Assembly: GCA_035315885.1 (NCBI GenBank)
Contig: DATFXM010000136.1
Coordinates: 1-37,469 of the forward strand
DNA from: DATFXM01 sp035315885
GTDB taxonomy: Bacteria > Acidobacteriota > Blastocatellia > UBA7656
Direction: 5' to 3'
Length of the DNA stretch: 37,469 nt
Notes under the pieces: generated by a model
The model's database searches: none
What the model was told of the DNA's origin: nothing
What the model saw: only the letters and a program-made list of their open reading frames with translations
Shown here: positions 1 through 8,171 of the stretch, piece by piece
Position numbering within the stretch: the stretch's first letter is position 1
Layout: each line of letters starts with the position of its first letter
Program-made: the position numbers and the translations under genes

Positions 1-1725
1 GTCGATCTCAAACGATTGACCCACGTACCGCAGCGCCGCCGCTCGCGAAAACCGGATTCGTGCTTTATCGAATCCCTCATTTTTGAGATCGCGTCCTGCG
101 CGAGCCTCAAGCTCTGCAAACAGACGCTCGGTCTGCTGTGAGTCGGCTTGTGATGCGGGCAACATCACGGTTCGCGAGTAATCCTTAACGACGTCTCCCA
201 GCAAGACTCCCAGCGCTGAAAGCGTGCCCGGTGATCGAGGTACGATGATTCGGGGGATCCGCAATCCGTTTGCCAGTTCGCAGGCGTGAAGCCCTCCGGC
301 GCCGCCAAAGCATACGAGCGAGAACAACCTGGGATCTTGTCCTCGTTCGACTGAAACAACTCGCAGTGCGGCCTCCATGTTCGCGTTTGCCACTCTGATT
401 ACTCCAAGCGCCGCGCGCTCGGGAGTGAACCGATCTCCGCTCGCTCGCGACATTTGCTCGGCGAGTCGTGAGACTGCTTTACGAGCTCGGCTGTAGTCCA
501 GCATCATTTCTCCGCCCAGCAACGCAGGGCGTCCAAAGCGTCCGAGGATCAGATTTGCGTCAGTCACAGTTGGCAGGTCGCCTTTGCCGTAGCATGCCGG
601 TCCGGGATCGGCTCCCGCTGACTCCGGGCCGACTCTCAGAGCACCCGCCTCGTCTACTCTTGCGATCGATCCGCCTCCGGCACCGACGGTGTGTATGTCG
701 ATGACCGGCACTGCTACCGGGAGACCGGCCACCAGAGCTTCGTTCGTGGTTCGCGCTTCGCCCCGGCATAGTGCTACGTCTGTCGAGGTACCGCCCATGT
801 CGAAAGTTATTATGTCTTTGATCCCCGCAGCCGCGGCGACTCTGAGCGCACCTACAACTCCGCCTGCGGGTCCCGAGAGTATTGCCCGCACCGGCTCACG
901 AGCCGCAGTAGTCGCCGAAACCGACCCGCCATTCGATTGCATTACTCGCAAACTGTAAACTTTTTCATCTCTTGAAGCGCCCCGGCTTCCTCGAGGTGGG
1001 GAGTTTCTGTCAGGGTCGGCGCTCGCGAGCGTCGATAGACCGCTGGTTAAGAATTCCAGATATCGCGACATCAACGGCACAAGATAAGCGTTGATCACCA
1101 CAGTTGACGTTCGTTCGTACTCGCGATATTCAGGAAGGATCTCGTGGGACAGTGAAACGGGTACTCGGAGGGAGGCGACGGCGGTTGCTATAGCCTGCTC
1201 GTGCGCTGCGTTGGCGAATGAAAACAGCAGGCAAACCGCCACCGACTGAACTGCTTGATCTGTGTCGCGCGACGCCTTGATCGCTTTGACGATTTCAGCG
1301 ACAGACTCAGGGTCCAGCCTTTCGAGGATCTCGCCTGCCGGTCCTGTACGCTCGCGAACACCGAATCTTAGCTCAGGGGGAACCAGGGGCGAGGGCCGCG
1401 TCACCATCAGGTTATAAATCTCTGGTCGTGCTTGTCTGCCGATTTCGATTACATCTTCGAAGCCCTCGGTGGTTATGAGTGCTGTACGAGCGCCTTTCCG
1501 TTCCAATAGCGCGTTCGTAGCGACGGTGGTGCCGTGAACGAGGTCGGAGGGAACAAGTCCGAGCGTGTTAATCACGCGTGTGACACCGGCCAGGATCGCC
1601 TCGGCGGGGTTTCGAGGAGTTGATGGAACCTTGAAGTGCGTCGTGCGTGAACCATAAGCAACAACAAAGTCTGTGAAGGTGCCTCCGGTGTCGATGCCGA
1701 CTCGAACAAGTTTTTCTTTTCGCAC
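1..1725 (-). CDS. Hydantoinase/oxoprolinase family protein, HyuA-like (C-terminus outside window)
   Basis: ATP-dependent amidohydrolase family that opens hydantoin or 5-oxoproline rings; acetone carboxylase beta subunits are also members, so the substrate is open. Reading the minus strand from GTG at 1725 gives 575 uninterrupted codons to the window edge, against roughly 680-700 for the full family. Visible signatures are the N-terminal phosphate-binding motif VGIDTGGTFTDF, then HGTTVATNALLE, MQSNGG, ILSGPAGGVVGA, FDMGGTSTDVA, and RYVGQSFE at the truncated end. An in-frame TAA lies upstream at about 1783-1785 and no ATG follows it, so GTG is the likely start, with a weak purine-rich RBS (AAAAGGG). 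The gene is divergent from the VWA gene at 1817. A HyuB partner would be expected just outside the left edge. Confidence 0.9.
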   Translation of the reverse strand, partial: MRKEKLVRVGIDTGGTFTDFVVAYGSRTTHFKVPSTPRNPAEAILAGVTRVINTLGLVPSDLVHGTTVATNALLERKGARTALITTEGFEDVIEIGRQARPEIYNLMVTRPSPLVPPELRFGVRERTGPAGEILERLDPESVAEIVKAIKASRDTDQAVQSVAVCLLFSFANAAHEQAIATAVASLRVPVSLSHEILPEYREYERTSTVVINAYLVPLMSRYLEFLTSGLSTLASADPDRNSPPRGSRGASRDEKVYSLRVMQSNGGSVSATTAAREPVRAILSGPAGGVVGALRVAAAAGIKDIITFDMGGTSTDVALCRGEARTTNEALVAGLPVAVPVIDIHTVGAGGGSIARVDEAGALRVGPESAGADPGPACYGKGDLPTVTDANLILGRFGRPALLGGEMMLDYSRARKAVSRLAEQMSRASGDRFTPERAALGVIRVANANMEAALRVVSVERGQDPRLFSLVCFGGAGGLHACELANGLRIPRIIVPRSPGTLSALGVLLGDVVKDYSRTVMLPASQADSQQTERLFAELEARAGRDLKNEGFDKARIRFSRAAALRYVGQSFEID

Positions 1726-1755
1726 TCTTTGTTTGCCTTTACCCTTTTCAGCTTT

Positions 1756-1783
1756 TTGAATCCGGGCCTTAGTGGGATAGGAT
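1756..1783 (+). promoter_or_regulatory. Possible sigma-70 promoter of the VWA gene
   Basis: TTGAAT (1756-1761) and TAGGAT (1778-1783) are separated by 16 bp and lie about 33 bp before the ATG at 1817, inside the 91-bp divergent spacer. Each hexamer matches consensus at four of six positions, so this is a tentative call by inspection. Confidence 0.35.
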
Positions 1784-1816
1784 TAAACCATATCAAAAGA
1801 GGATCGAGGCCTAAAA

Positions 1817-2923
1817 ATGCGTGGCACACGTCTCGCCGCTTGCTCAATGAGTGTCGTCTTGTTGGTTTCTTGGTCGGGTCTTGCGATACAGAGCGGCCGG
1901 GATCAGGACGAGCCGATAAAGCTGAAGACTGACCTGGTGACGGTCACCGCCCGCGTCACTGAGTCTAGCGGCAAGAATCTGAAGTCGCTCAACGCGGCGG
2001 ACTTTAGAGTGTTCGAGGACGGGGTCGAACAGAAGATCTCACACTTTGCGGCAACCGAGGAGCCGTTTTCAGTGTTGCTGCTTCTGGACGTATCGGGCTC
2101 TACAAAGCCGGAGATCGAATTGATGAAGCGCGCAGCCGCCCGTTTCCTGGACGAGCTGCGCAAGTCGGATCGCGTAGGCGTGATGGTGTTCAGCCGTCAG
2201 ATATCGTTGCTCGCCGACATCGGCGCTCCCAGACCTCATGCAGAAGCGGCGATCAATTTTCTGGCTACACCGGCTGGAGATCTGGAACACCGGTTCAACA
2301 CAAACACCGGCACCTCGTTTTACGATGCGTTGTTTGAAGCGGCGCAGAATACGCGGCTGAGGAAAAACGAAGGGCGGAAAGCCATCGTGTGTATGTCGGA
2401 CGGCGTCGACTCTACGAGCAAGCGGATGTTCCGAGACGTTGCTCCGGCTGTGGAGCGATCAGACTCTTCGGTTTATTTTCTGGAGCTGAACACAGAAGAG
2501 GCTACGCTCGAGGGGTTGTTAAAGCCGGAGAGCGATCAAGATTTCATAAACCTGTCTACTTCACAGTTGAACCGCTACTTTGAAGAGCGAGATCCGGAAT
2601 CGCCGATGCGCGGCTTGGGTCGGGATCAGATTTCTCAATTGGTGCTTCGGGACATCAACGCGGGTCTTTATGATATTGCGCGAAAGGAATTGCGAAGCGT
2701 TGCGGAAAGAACCGGCGGACGGGTCTATCCCGTGAAGACTCTGGACGAGTTGAAAGAGGTTTACAAACAGATAGCGGATGACTTGAGGTCTCAGTATTCG
2801 CTCGGCTACTACCCGGCCAACTCGAGTCGGGATGGGAACTGGCGCGAGATTCGGGTTGAAGTGAAGAGGCCTGGTGCGATTGTTCAGGCGCGGTCAGGCT
2901 ACTGGGCCGGAGGACATCACTGA
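1817..2923 (+). CDS. Secreted VWFA-related Acidobacterial domain protein
   Basis: A 368-residue exported protein with one von Willebrand factor A domain of the type abundant in Acidobacteriota (TIGR03436-like). The first ~25 residues form a basic-then-hydrophobic signal sequence. Residues ~35-75 carry the family's N-terminal strand region (LVTVTARVTE, DFRVFEDGVEQKI). The A domain begins at about residue 86 with the metal-binding MIDAS motif DVSGST and continues with TGTSFYDAL and CMSDGVDSTS. The C-terminus (YSLGYYPAN, VQARSGYW) is also typical. The metal-binding residues are intact, so it could bind a protein ligand outside the membrane. Its actual role is unknown for the family. The stop codon is followed within 4 nt by the first heptamer repeat block. 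Confidence 0.9.
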   Translation: MRGTRLAACSMSVVLLVSWSGLAIQSGRDQDEPIKLKTDLVTVTARVTESSGKNLKSLNAADFRVFEDGVEQKISHFAATEEPFSVLLLLDVSGSTKPEIELMKRAAARFLDELRKSDRVGVMVFSRQISLLADIGAPRPHAEAAINFLATPAGDLEHRFNTNTGTSFYDALFEAAQNTRLRKNEGRKAIVCMSDGVDSTSKRMFRDVAPAVERSDSSVYFLELNTEEATLEGLLKPESDQDFINLSTSQLNRYFEERDPESPMRGLGRDQISQLVLRDINAGLYDIARKELRSVAERTGGRVYPVKTLDELKEVYKQIADDLRSQYSLGYYPANSSRDGNWREIRVEVKRPGAIVQARSGYWAGGHH

Positions 2924-2927
2924 AAGT

Positions 2928-3012
2928 TCTCAGTGCTGAGTGCTGAGTAACAAACCGGAAAGTTGTAGCTGCCGACTCAGCACTCAGCACTGGGCACTCA
3001 GCCCTCAGCACT
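2928..3012. repeat. Heptamer inverted repeat A
   Basis: CAGTGCTGAGTGCTGAGT (2931-2948) has an exact 18-base reverse complement at 2975-2992, with a 26-nt loop. The right side continues with degenerate 7-bp units to 3012. The unit is CTGAGTG/CACTCAG. The block fills the spacer between the VWA stop and the next ATG. It could act as a transcript 3'-end hairpin, but no T-run follows it. Confidence 0.9.
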
Positions 3013-3017
3013 CTTCC

Positions 3018-3977
3018 ATGGCACTACTATTAAGAGAAAAACACGTGACGGAGCTGCTGGACATGAATATTGCGATGCGGGCCGTCGAAGAGGTTCTGCG
3101 CGATCAGGCCCTTGGTCTGGCTACAAACCGGCCGAGATCGAGGGTGGCTACGCCTGTCTCGCAACTTCACGTTATGTCAGCAGGTGATCGTCGCCTGAAC
3201 GTGATGGGGCTCAAATCGTACACCGTGTCCAAACGAGGCGCGCGCTTTCTGGTCTTGCTGTATCAGGCGGACTCCGGAGACTTACTCGCGGTAATTGAGG
3301 CCGACCGGCTGGGACAGATGAGGACCGGAGCGGCGTCGGGTGTCGCAACGAAATACCTCGCCGCAAAGGGCGCTTCTACGGTAGGAATCTACGGCACTGG
3401 GTGGCAGGCTGAGAGTCAGCTCCTCGCAGTTTGTGCCGCACGTCAGATAACGTCGATTCATGCTTATTCGCGGGACGAGGGACGCAGGACTGCCTTTGCC
3501 GAAAAGATGACGAACTTGCTGGGTATCCCGGTTCACGCTGCGTCGTCTCCCGAAGAGGCTGCGCGCGATCAATCGATCATTGTCACCGCGACCACCGCTC
3601 GCGAGCCGGTGATGAAGGGCGAATGGGTGTCGCCCGGCACTCATTTGAATGTCGCCGGGTCGAATTTTTTGTCCAAGGCGGAAGTCGACATCGAGACAAT
3701 CAAGAGGGCCGGCGTCGTCGCAGTCGATTCTATTGAACAATCGAAGAGAGAAGCGGGTGACCTGTTGCCTGCCCTCGAGCGGGGCGTCATAAGCTGGGAA
3801 TCGGTGATCGAGCTGGGACGGATCATCGCTGGTTCACATCCGGGCCGGACTGACTCGGCGGAGGTAACGTTGTTCAAATCGAATGGCATCGCCCTCGAGG
3901 ATATTGCGACTGCACTGAAGGTGTACCACCTTGCGCGTGATCGCGGCGTGGGAGAAGAAATCGAGCTTGGGCAGTAG
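3018..3977 (+). CDS. Ornithine cyclodeaminase / mu-crystallin family NAD(P)-dependent enzyme
   Basis: A 319-residue cytosolic enzyme of the OCD/AlaDH family. Members use NAD(P) on amino acids or cyclic imines (ornithine to proline, alanine dehydrogenase, ketimine reductase), and sequence alone does not pick the substrate. The family signature RTGAASGVATKYLA at about residues 98-111 is followed by the nucleotide-binding glycine motif VGIYGTGWQAESQL, and the C-terminal DIATALKVYHLAR helix is typical. The ATG at 3018 gives the usual N-terminus (LLLREKHVTELLDM). Starting at 2940 would translate repeat DNA. There is no clear Shine-Dalgarno because the heptamer repeat ends 5 nt before the start. 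The stop codon TAG (3975-3977) spans the junction of the first two GGCAGTA repeat units. Confidence 0.88.
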   Translation: MALLLREKHVTELLDMNIAMRAVEEVLRDQALGLATNRPRSRVATPVSQLHVMSAGDRRLNVMGLKSYTVSKRGARFLVLLYQADSGDLLAVIEADRLGQMRTGAASGVATKYLAAKGASTVGIYGTGWQAESQLLAVCAARQITSIHAYSRDEGRRTAFAEKMTNLLGIPVHAASSPEEAARDQSIIVTATTAREPVMKGEWVSPGTHLNVAGSNFLSKAEVDIETIKRAGVVAVDSIEQSKREAGDLLPALERGVISWESVIELGRIIAGSHPGRTDSAEVTLFKSNGIALEDIATALKVYHLARDRGVGEEIELGQ

Positions 3978-4102
3978 GCAGTAGGCAGTATGCAGGCATC
4001 ATCCAGTTGCTCGGAAGTTAAAAACCGAGTTCGTGACTCTAAACCACAACCCCTAAACCCGAAACCCTAAACCAAACTGCCTACTGCCTACTACCTACTG
4101 CC
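3970..4102. repeat. Heptamer inverted repeat B with internal CCCTAAA-type units
   Basis: Three tandem GGCAGTA units (3970-3990) face TACTGCC-type units at 4077-4102, giving an almost perfect inverted repeat of about 21-25 bp. Between them, 4041-4076 holds CCCTAAA/CCCGAAA heptamers, a second repeat family that recurs near 5.4, 10.7 and 11.8 kb. The rest of the 244-bp spacer to sat shows no gene. Confidence 0.9.
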
Positions 4103-4174
4103 TTTTGCCTTTCTCTTCTATTTACTAATCAATTCTCACCGATTACTATTCATCGTTTGCTTTAGGTACGTGAA

Positions 4175-4206
4175 AACTCAGAACCGCAAACTCAGTGCTC
4201 AGAACT
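4175..4206. repeat. Single-armed heptamer repeat C upstream of sat
   Basis: Degenerate 7-bp units ACTCAGA, ACTCAGT and GCTCAGA lie just before the sat ribosome binding site. Unlike the other blocks, no facing complementary arm is visible nearby, so this may be a remnant. Confidence 0.6.
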
Positions 4207-4221
4207 TTCTGGTGAGGCTTG

Positions 4222-5373
4222 ATGGAGACGATTAAACCCCATGGCGGCCGGCTGATAAATCGCGAGTTGACCGGCGTCGAACGAGAAACCCTTCTGGAAC
4301 GCGTGCCCGCGATGCCGCGGATAACGCTCAGATCTCGCGAAGTAGCCGATCTCGAAATGATCGCCAATGGCGCTTTCAGTCCGATCGAAGGATTCATGTG
4401 CGAAGACGACTACATCGGAGTTCGCGGAAACATGCATTTGGCTTCCGGCTTACCCTGGACGATTCCAGTCACCTTAAGCTGTGTGACTGACTTTGCTGAA
4501 AAAGTGAGCGAGGGCGCAGACATCGCTCTGTTTTCGAGTGACGACCATCTGCTAGGTGTCCTTCACCTGCAGCAGAAGTTCACCTACGACAAGGAACGCG
4601 AGGCTGAACGAGTCTATCTTACGACTGATGAATCTCATCCAGGTGTCGCTGCGATATATAGCCAGGGAGACTGGCTGCTTGGCGGACCGATAAGTCTGTT
4701 GAACCGTCCGAGGAATCCGGAGTTCCCCGATTACCGATTGGATCCGGTGCAAACTCGCGAAGCGTTCAAGAAGAGGGGTTGGCGAAGGGTAGTTGCGTTT
4801 CAAACGCGGAATCCCATTCACCGGGCGCACGAGTACATCATCAAGTGCGCTTTGGAAACTGTGGATGGACTGTTGTTGCATCCACTTGTAGGAGAGACCA
4901 AATCGGACGACATAGCGGCTGCGGTGCGAATGAGATGTTACGAGGTCATGCTTGAGCACTATTTCCCTCGAACCCGTACTTTTTTGGCGGTGAATCCCGC
5001 GGCGATGCGGTACGCTGGTCCGAGAGAGGCGGTGTTTCACGCGATAATCAGAAAGAACTACGGTTGCACTCACTTTATCGTAGGCCGGGATCATGCGGGC
5101 GTGGGCAACTTTTACGGCACGTACGACGCTCACTATATATTCAATGAATTTGAGGCGGACGCACTGGCAGTGACTCCGATGTTCTTTGATCACTCTTTTT
5201 ACTGTCGCCGGTGCATTGGGATGGCTTCGAATAAGACATGTCCCCACGATTCGCGGGAGCATGTGACGCTTTCGGGAACTCGAGTCCGCGAGATGCTCCG
5301 GGGAGGAGAGGCTCCGCCGATCGAATTTTCGCGACCCGAAGTCGCTCAGATTCTGATCGATGCGATGAAATGA
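4222..5373 (+). CDS. sat: Sulfate adenylyltransferase (ATP sulfurylase)
   Basis: Converts ATP and sulfate to adenylyl sulfate (APS) and pyrophosphate in the cytosol, the entry step of sulfate activation. At 383 residues it is the single-subunit Sat type, not CysDN. Visible signatures are QTRNPIHRAHEYI (194-206, substrate and nucleotide site), HPLVGETKSDD (220-230), GRDHAG (288-293) and SGTRVREML (351-359). C328, C331, C340 and H342 form a CxxC...CxH zinc site seen in many bacterial and archaeal Sat proteins. The ATG at 4222 sits 5 nt after GGTGAG; a TTG one codon earlier is possible. No APS reductase, APS kinase or transporter gene adjoins it, and repeat blocks flank it on both sides, so it appears to be a single-gene unit. 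Confidence 0.95.
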   Translation: METIKPHGGRLINRELTGVERETLLERVPAMPRITLRSREVADLEMIANGAFSPIEGFMCEDDYIGVRGNMHLASGLPWTIPVTLSCVTDFAEKVSEGADIALFSSDDHLLGVLHLQQKFTYDKEREAERVYLTTDESHPGVAAIYSQGDWLLGGPISLLNRPRNPEFPDYRLDPVQTREAFKKRGWRRVVAFQTRNPIHRAHEYIIKCALETVDGLLLHPLVGETKSDDIAAAVRMRCYEVMLEHYFPRTRTFLAVNPAAMRYAGPREAVFHAIIRKNYGCTHFIVGRDHAGVGNFYGTYDAHYIFNEFEADALAVTPMFFDHSFYCRRCIGMASNKTCPHDSREHVTLSGTRVREMLRGGEAPPIEFSRPEVAQILIDAMK

Positions 5374-5375
5374 TC

Positions 5376-5480
5376 GGTTTCGGGTTTAGGGTTTCGTGTT
5401 TAGGGTTTGTTTGTTCAGGGTGACGATGCATTGCAACGGACGGGAAAACCAGAAACCAGAAACCAGGAACCAGAAACCGC
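5376..5480. repeat. Heptamer inverted repeat D (GGTTTAG/GGTTTCG facing AGAAACC)
   Basis: Five GGTTTNG-type heptamers (about 5378-5413) start a few bases after the sat stop. They face four to five AGAAACC-type heptamers (about 5441-5477), with a non-repetitive loop of about 30 nt. The arms are complementary with scattered mismatches. Confidence 0.85.
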
Positions 5481-5507
5481 GTCGGGAAAGCCTTAAACTT
5501 CAGTTTA

Positions 5508-5537
5508 TTGCTCCGGTTGCGACGGCTAGAGTATAAT
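5508..5537 (+). promoter_or_regulatory. Likely sigma-70 promoter of the signalling cluster
   Basis: TTGCTC (5508-5513) and a perfect TATAAT (5532-5537) with an 18-bp spacer lie about 58 bp upstream of the first gene of the cluster. It is the best sigma-70-like match noticed in the window. Confidence 0.55.
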
Positions 5538-5595
5538 CCCAACGCCGCTTCCTGATGCCCTCATCGAAAGCAAGGCAGGTCGGAGGTCCAACCTC

Positions 5596-6384
5596 ATGTT
5601 ACGGTGCGACAATTGTGGCACTAATAATTTAGATGGCAGCGAATACTGCGACGAATGCGGGATGAAGCTGGAACTGCACCCACCCTCACGTTCCAAACGC
5701 GAAAAAGGCCCTATTTTTCAGCCGCCCAGCGCGGTTCACCATGATTCTTCGCGCTCCAATACGATCGAAGGACCGCTGCCTGCGCCACCTTCTTTTACTA
5801 CGTCCACCAGTATTCCAAAGCCCGCCCTTCCTGTGCGAGATCGCCGGAAGGCCGAGGGAAAAGACGAGGGACCCACAGCGCCACGCCTCACAGATGAGCG
5901 CTCGGCGCCAGACTTCTCAGCAGAGCCTCCCGCCCCCAGCAGATCGCAAAACCGTCACGGAAAGCAGTCTCCACAAACGATAGCGTTGTCTTCGGCATCG
6001 AACACCGGCAACCTCGAGCAGCCGTCCCGACCGAACGGCAGCGAGGTGAAGGTACAAGCCAGGCTGGTAGTCGAGCGTGGCGGGAGGATCGGACGCGAGT
6101 TTCCCATTACCGGCATCGAAACAAACATCGGCCGATGGGATGCCGACAGCGGAATCTTTCCCGACGTAGATCTGGACGAGCACGATCCTGAAGCAAAGAT
6201 TTCGCGGCGGCACGCCCGGATCGTCAGTCACAATGGCCAATACTTTATTGAAGATCTGGGCTCTACGAATGGTACTTTCGTCAATCGCGGACGCAGATTG
6301 TTGCCTGGCAAGCGGCACGCGCTACAGAACGGAGACGAAATAATCGTAGGCAAGACCTTTTTGAAGTTTCAACTGACCAGGTAA
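5596..6384 (+). CDS. Zinc-ribbon and FHA domain protein
   Basis: A 262-residue cytosolic protein. An N-terminal zinc ribbon (C4, C7, C18, C21) is followed by a Ser/Pro-rich low-complexity linker (about 25-150) and a C-terminal FHA domain (about 153-262). The FHA phosphothreonine-binding residues are present: GR (179-180), SRRHAR (203-208), and STNGTF (223-228). The FHA fold binds phosphothreonine peptides, so the obvious partner is the kinase encoded 101 bp downstream, whose own FHA domain is similar in sequence (both carry GIFP and the same SRRHARI stretch). The RBS GGAGG is 9 nt before the ATG. There are no membrane segments. The gap 6385-6485 shows no feature. Confidence 0.88.
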   Translation: MLRCDNCGTNNLDGSEYCDECGMKLELHPPSRSKREKGPIFQPPSAVHHDSSRSNTIEGPLPAPPSFTTSTSIPKPALPVRDRRKAEGKDEGPTAPRLTDERSAPDFSAEPPAPSRSQNRHGKQSPQTIALSSASNTGNLEQPSRPNGSEVKVQARLVVERGGRIGREFPITGIETNIGRWDADSGIFPDVDLDEHDPEAKISRRHARIVSHNGQYFIEDLGSTNGTFVNRGRRLLPGKRHALQNGDEIIVGKTFLKFQLTR

Positions 6385-6485
6385 ACGACGTGTGATCGCC
6401 GGGTGGTTCAACACCAGCTTCGCGGCGGCGTGGTGAGAGAAGCCTACGGAATGCGAGTGCAAATCGAGGCTGTCAGGTTTTTTCA

Positions 6486-8153
6486 ATGTTTTGTCCTGAG
6501 TGCGGCAAAGGTGTGCAGCCGGGCGATTCGACCTGCCCGGCCTGCGGGGCCAGACAGGAGCCCATGCCGGTCTCGCCTCCGCCAGTTGTATTAGAAGCCA
6601 GAAGCGGTCGTGTAGAAGATAGTATGTCTGATTCTAAAAAGTCGAAATCCTCGCCGGTGCACCAGCTTGAACCCGGTACCCTGCTGCTCGATCGTTACTC
6701 GATCGTGACTCGAGTGGGGGGCGGCGGCATGGGATCGGTCTACCAGGCGAGAGATAAGCGACTGGCAGATCGATTGTGCGCGGTAAAAGAGATGATCGAG
6801 ATGTTTGCCGATCAGAACCAGCGCGCAAAAGCGGTCGAGGACTTCAAGCGCGAAGCCGAAGTCCTGGCGCAACTCGATCACCCATCCATCCCGACCGTCT
6901 TCGACTATTTCATCGAGAGCGGCCGCTACTATCTGGTTATGAGGTGGATTGGGGGCGGAGACCTCGCCGAACAGATGCGGCTCCACGGCGGCCTGGTCGA
7001 TGAACCCACGATTGTGAAGTGGGCGATCCAGATCTGCGATGTGCTCCACTACATCCACTCTCAGAAACCGCCCATCATTTATCGCGACCTTAAGCCGGCC
7101 AACCTGATGCTGGATGACAAGAACGGCCGGGTGATGCTCGTCGATTTTGGAATTGCGCGCGTTGTGCGGCCAACTGAAAAGGGCGTCACCGCCATCGGAA
7201 CGATGGGGTATGCCCCGCCCGAGCTGTTTGCGGGCAAGGTCGAGGCGCGCTCCGACCTCTACTCGCTTGGCGCAACGATGTTCCATATGATGACCGGATC
7301 GGACCCGCAGGACAATCCGTTGTTGATTTTCGACTTCAGCAAGAACCCGCGTCCTCGGCAGATCAATCCTTCGATTTCCGCGGAGATGGAACGAATTCTG
7401 ACCAAGGCGGTCGCGCACAAGCCGGAAGACCGCCACGGGTCGGCGTTGGAGCTAATGCGCGAGCTCGAGGCTCACCGGGCTCGAATCGACCCTAGGTCGA
7501 AAGGCAGGCAATCAGGATTTCGAGTATCCCCCCTGAGCCTGATTACGCCTCCGCCGCCGTCACCTTCGCCTTCGCCGCGCCAGCCAGTCAATCCCGAGCG
7601 TGGGCTCGCGCTTCAGACGCCGCAGAATCAGCCGCAGGTGCCTCAGCCAGCGGCGCCGGTGCCTACTTCACCTCCACCGGAATGGGTGTTCTGCGGGTCA
7701 TGCGGCGAAAAGATTGGATCCGACGATGTCTACTGCGCGCATTGCGGAAATAGACAGCCGACTCCGCCTCCGGGAAGCATGAATTTGTCGGCCAAGCCGT
7801 CAGGAGGTAAAGTTACGGCTCAGCTTCTGGTGGTCAGCACTGAAGACATGGTAAAACCATTCGTAATCGAAAAGGAGAGCGTGCTTATTGGCCGCACCGA
7901 TCCGCATACGGGGATTTTCCCGGAGATAGATCTGACGATGTACGATCCGGAGACCAAGGTCTCGCGCAGGCACGCGAGGATCTACCGGCTGGGCGAGCAG
8001 TTTCTGTTGGAAGATCTGGGTTCGGTGAACGGGACGATTCTGAATTCCATCAGCGGCGGTTCGGTGAGACTGGCGGCGCGACATCCGCGTGCGCTTTCGA
8101 CGGGGGATGAGGTCAGGCTGGGCGGCACAGTTCTTAAGTTCACGGTTTCATAG
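6486..8153 (+). CDS. Zinc-ribbon Ser/Thr protein kinase with C-terminal FHA domain
   Basis: A 555-residue Hanks-type kinase without a transmembrane segment, hence probably cytosolic. Order: zinc ribbon (C3, C6, C17, C20); kinase domain (about 70-325) with Gly-rich loop GGGGMGSV, ATP lysine K101, catalytic loop YRDLKPAN (199-206), DFG (220-222) and APPE in place of APE; Pro-rich linker (about 350-398); second zinc ribbon (C403, C406, C417, C420); FHA domain (about 443-553) with SRRHAR and SVNGT. The catalytic-loop His is Tyr, a variant seen in other bacterial kinases that should not abolish activity. Carrying both kinase and FHA domains, it could bind its own phosphorylated sites or those of the FHA proteins on either side. 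Only a weak RBS (AGG) precedes the ATG. Confidence 0.93.
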   Translation: MFCPECGKGVQPGDSTCPACGARQEPMPVSPPPVVLEARSGRVEDSMSDSKKSKSSPVHQLEPGTLLLDRYSIVTRVGGGGMGSVYQARDKRLADRLCAVKEMIEMFADQNQRAKAVEDFKREAEVLAQLDHPSIPTVFDYFIESGRYYLVMRWIGGGDLAEQMRLHGGLVDEPTIVKWAIQICDVLHYIHSQKPPIIYRDLKPANLMLDDKNGRVMLVDFGIARVVRPTEKGVTAIGTMGYAPPELFAGKVEARSDLYSLGATMFHMMTGSDPQDNPLLIFDFSKNPRPRQINPSISAEMERILTKAVAHKPEDRHGSALELMRELEAHRARIDPRSKGRQSGFRVSPLSLITPPPPSPSPSPRQPVNPERGLALQTPQNQPQVPQPAAPVPTSPPPEWVFCGSCGEKIGSDDVYCAHCGNRQPTPPPGSMNLSAKPSGGKVTAQLLVVSTEDMVKPFVIEKESVLIGRTDPHTGIFPEIDLTMYDPETKVSRRHARIYRLGEQFLLEDLGSVNGTILNSISGGSVRLAARHPRALSTGDEVRLGGTVLKFTVS

Positions 8154-8171
8154 CACGGCCCCTTCAATCAC

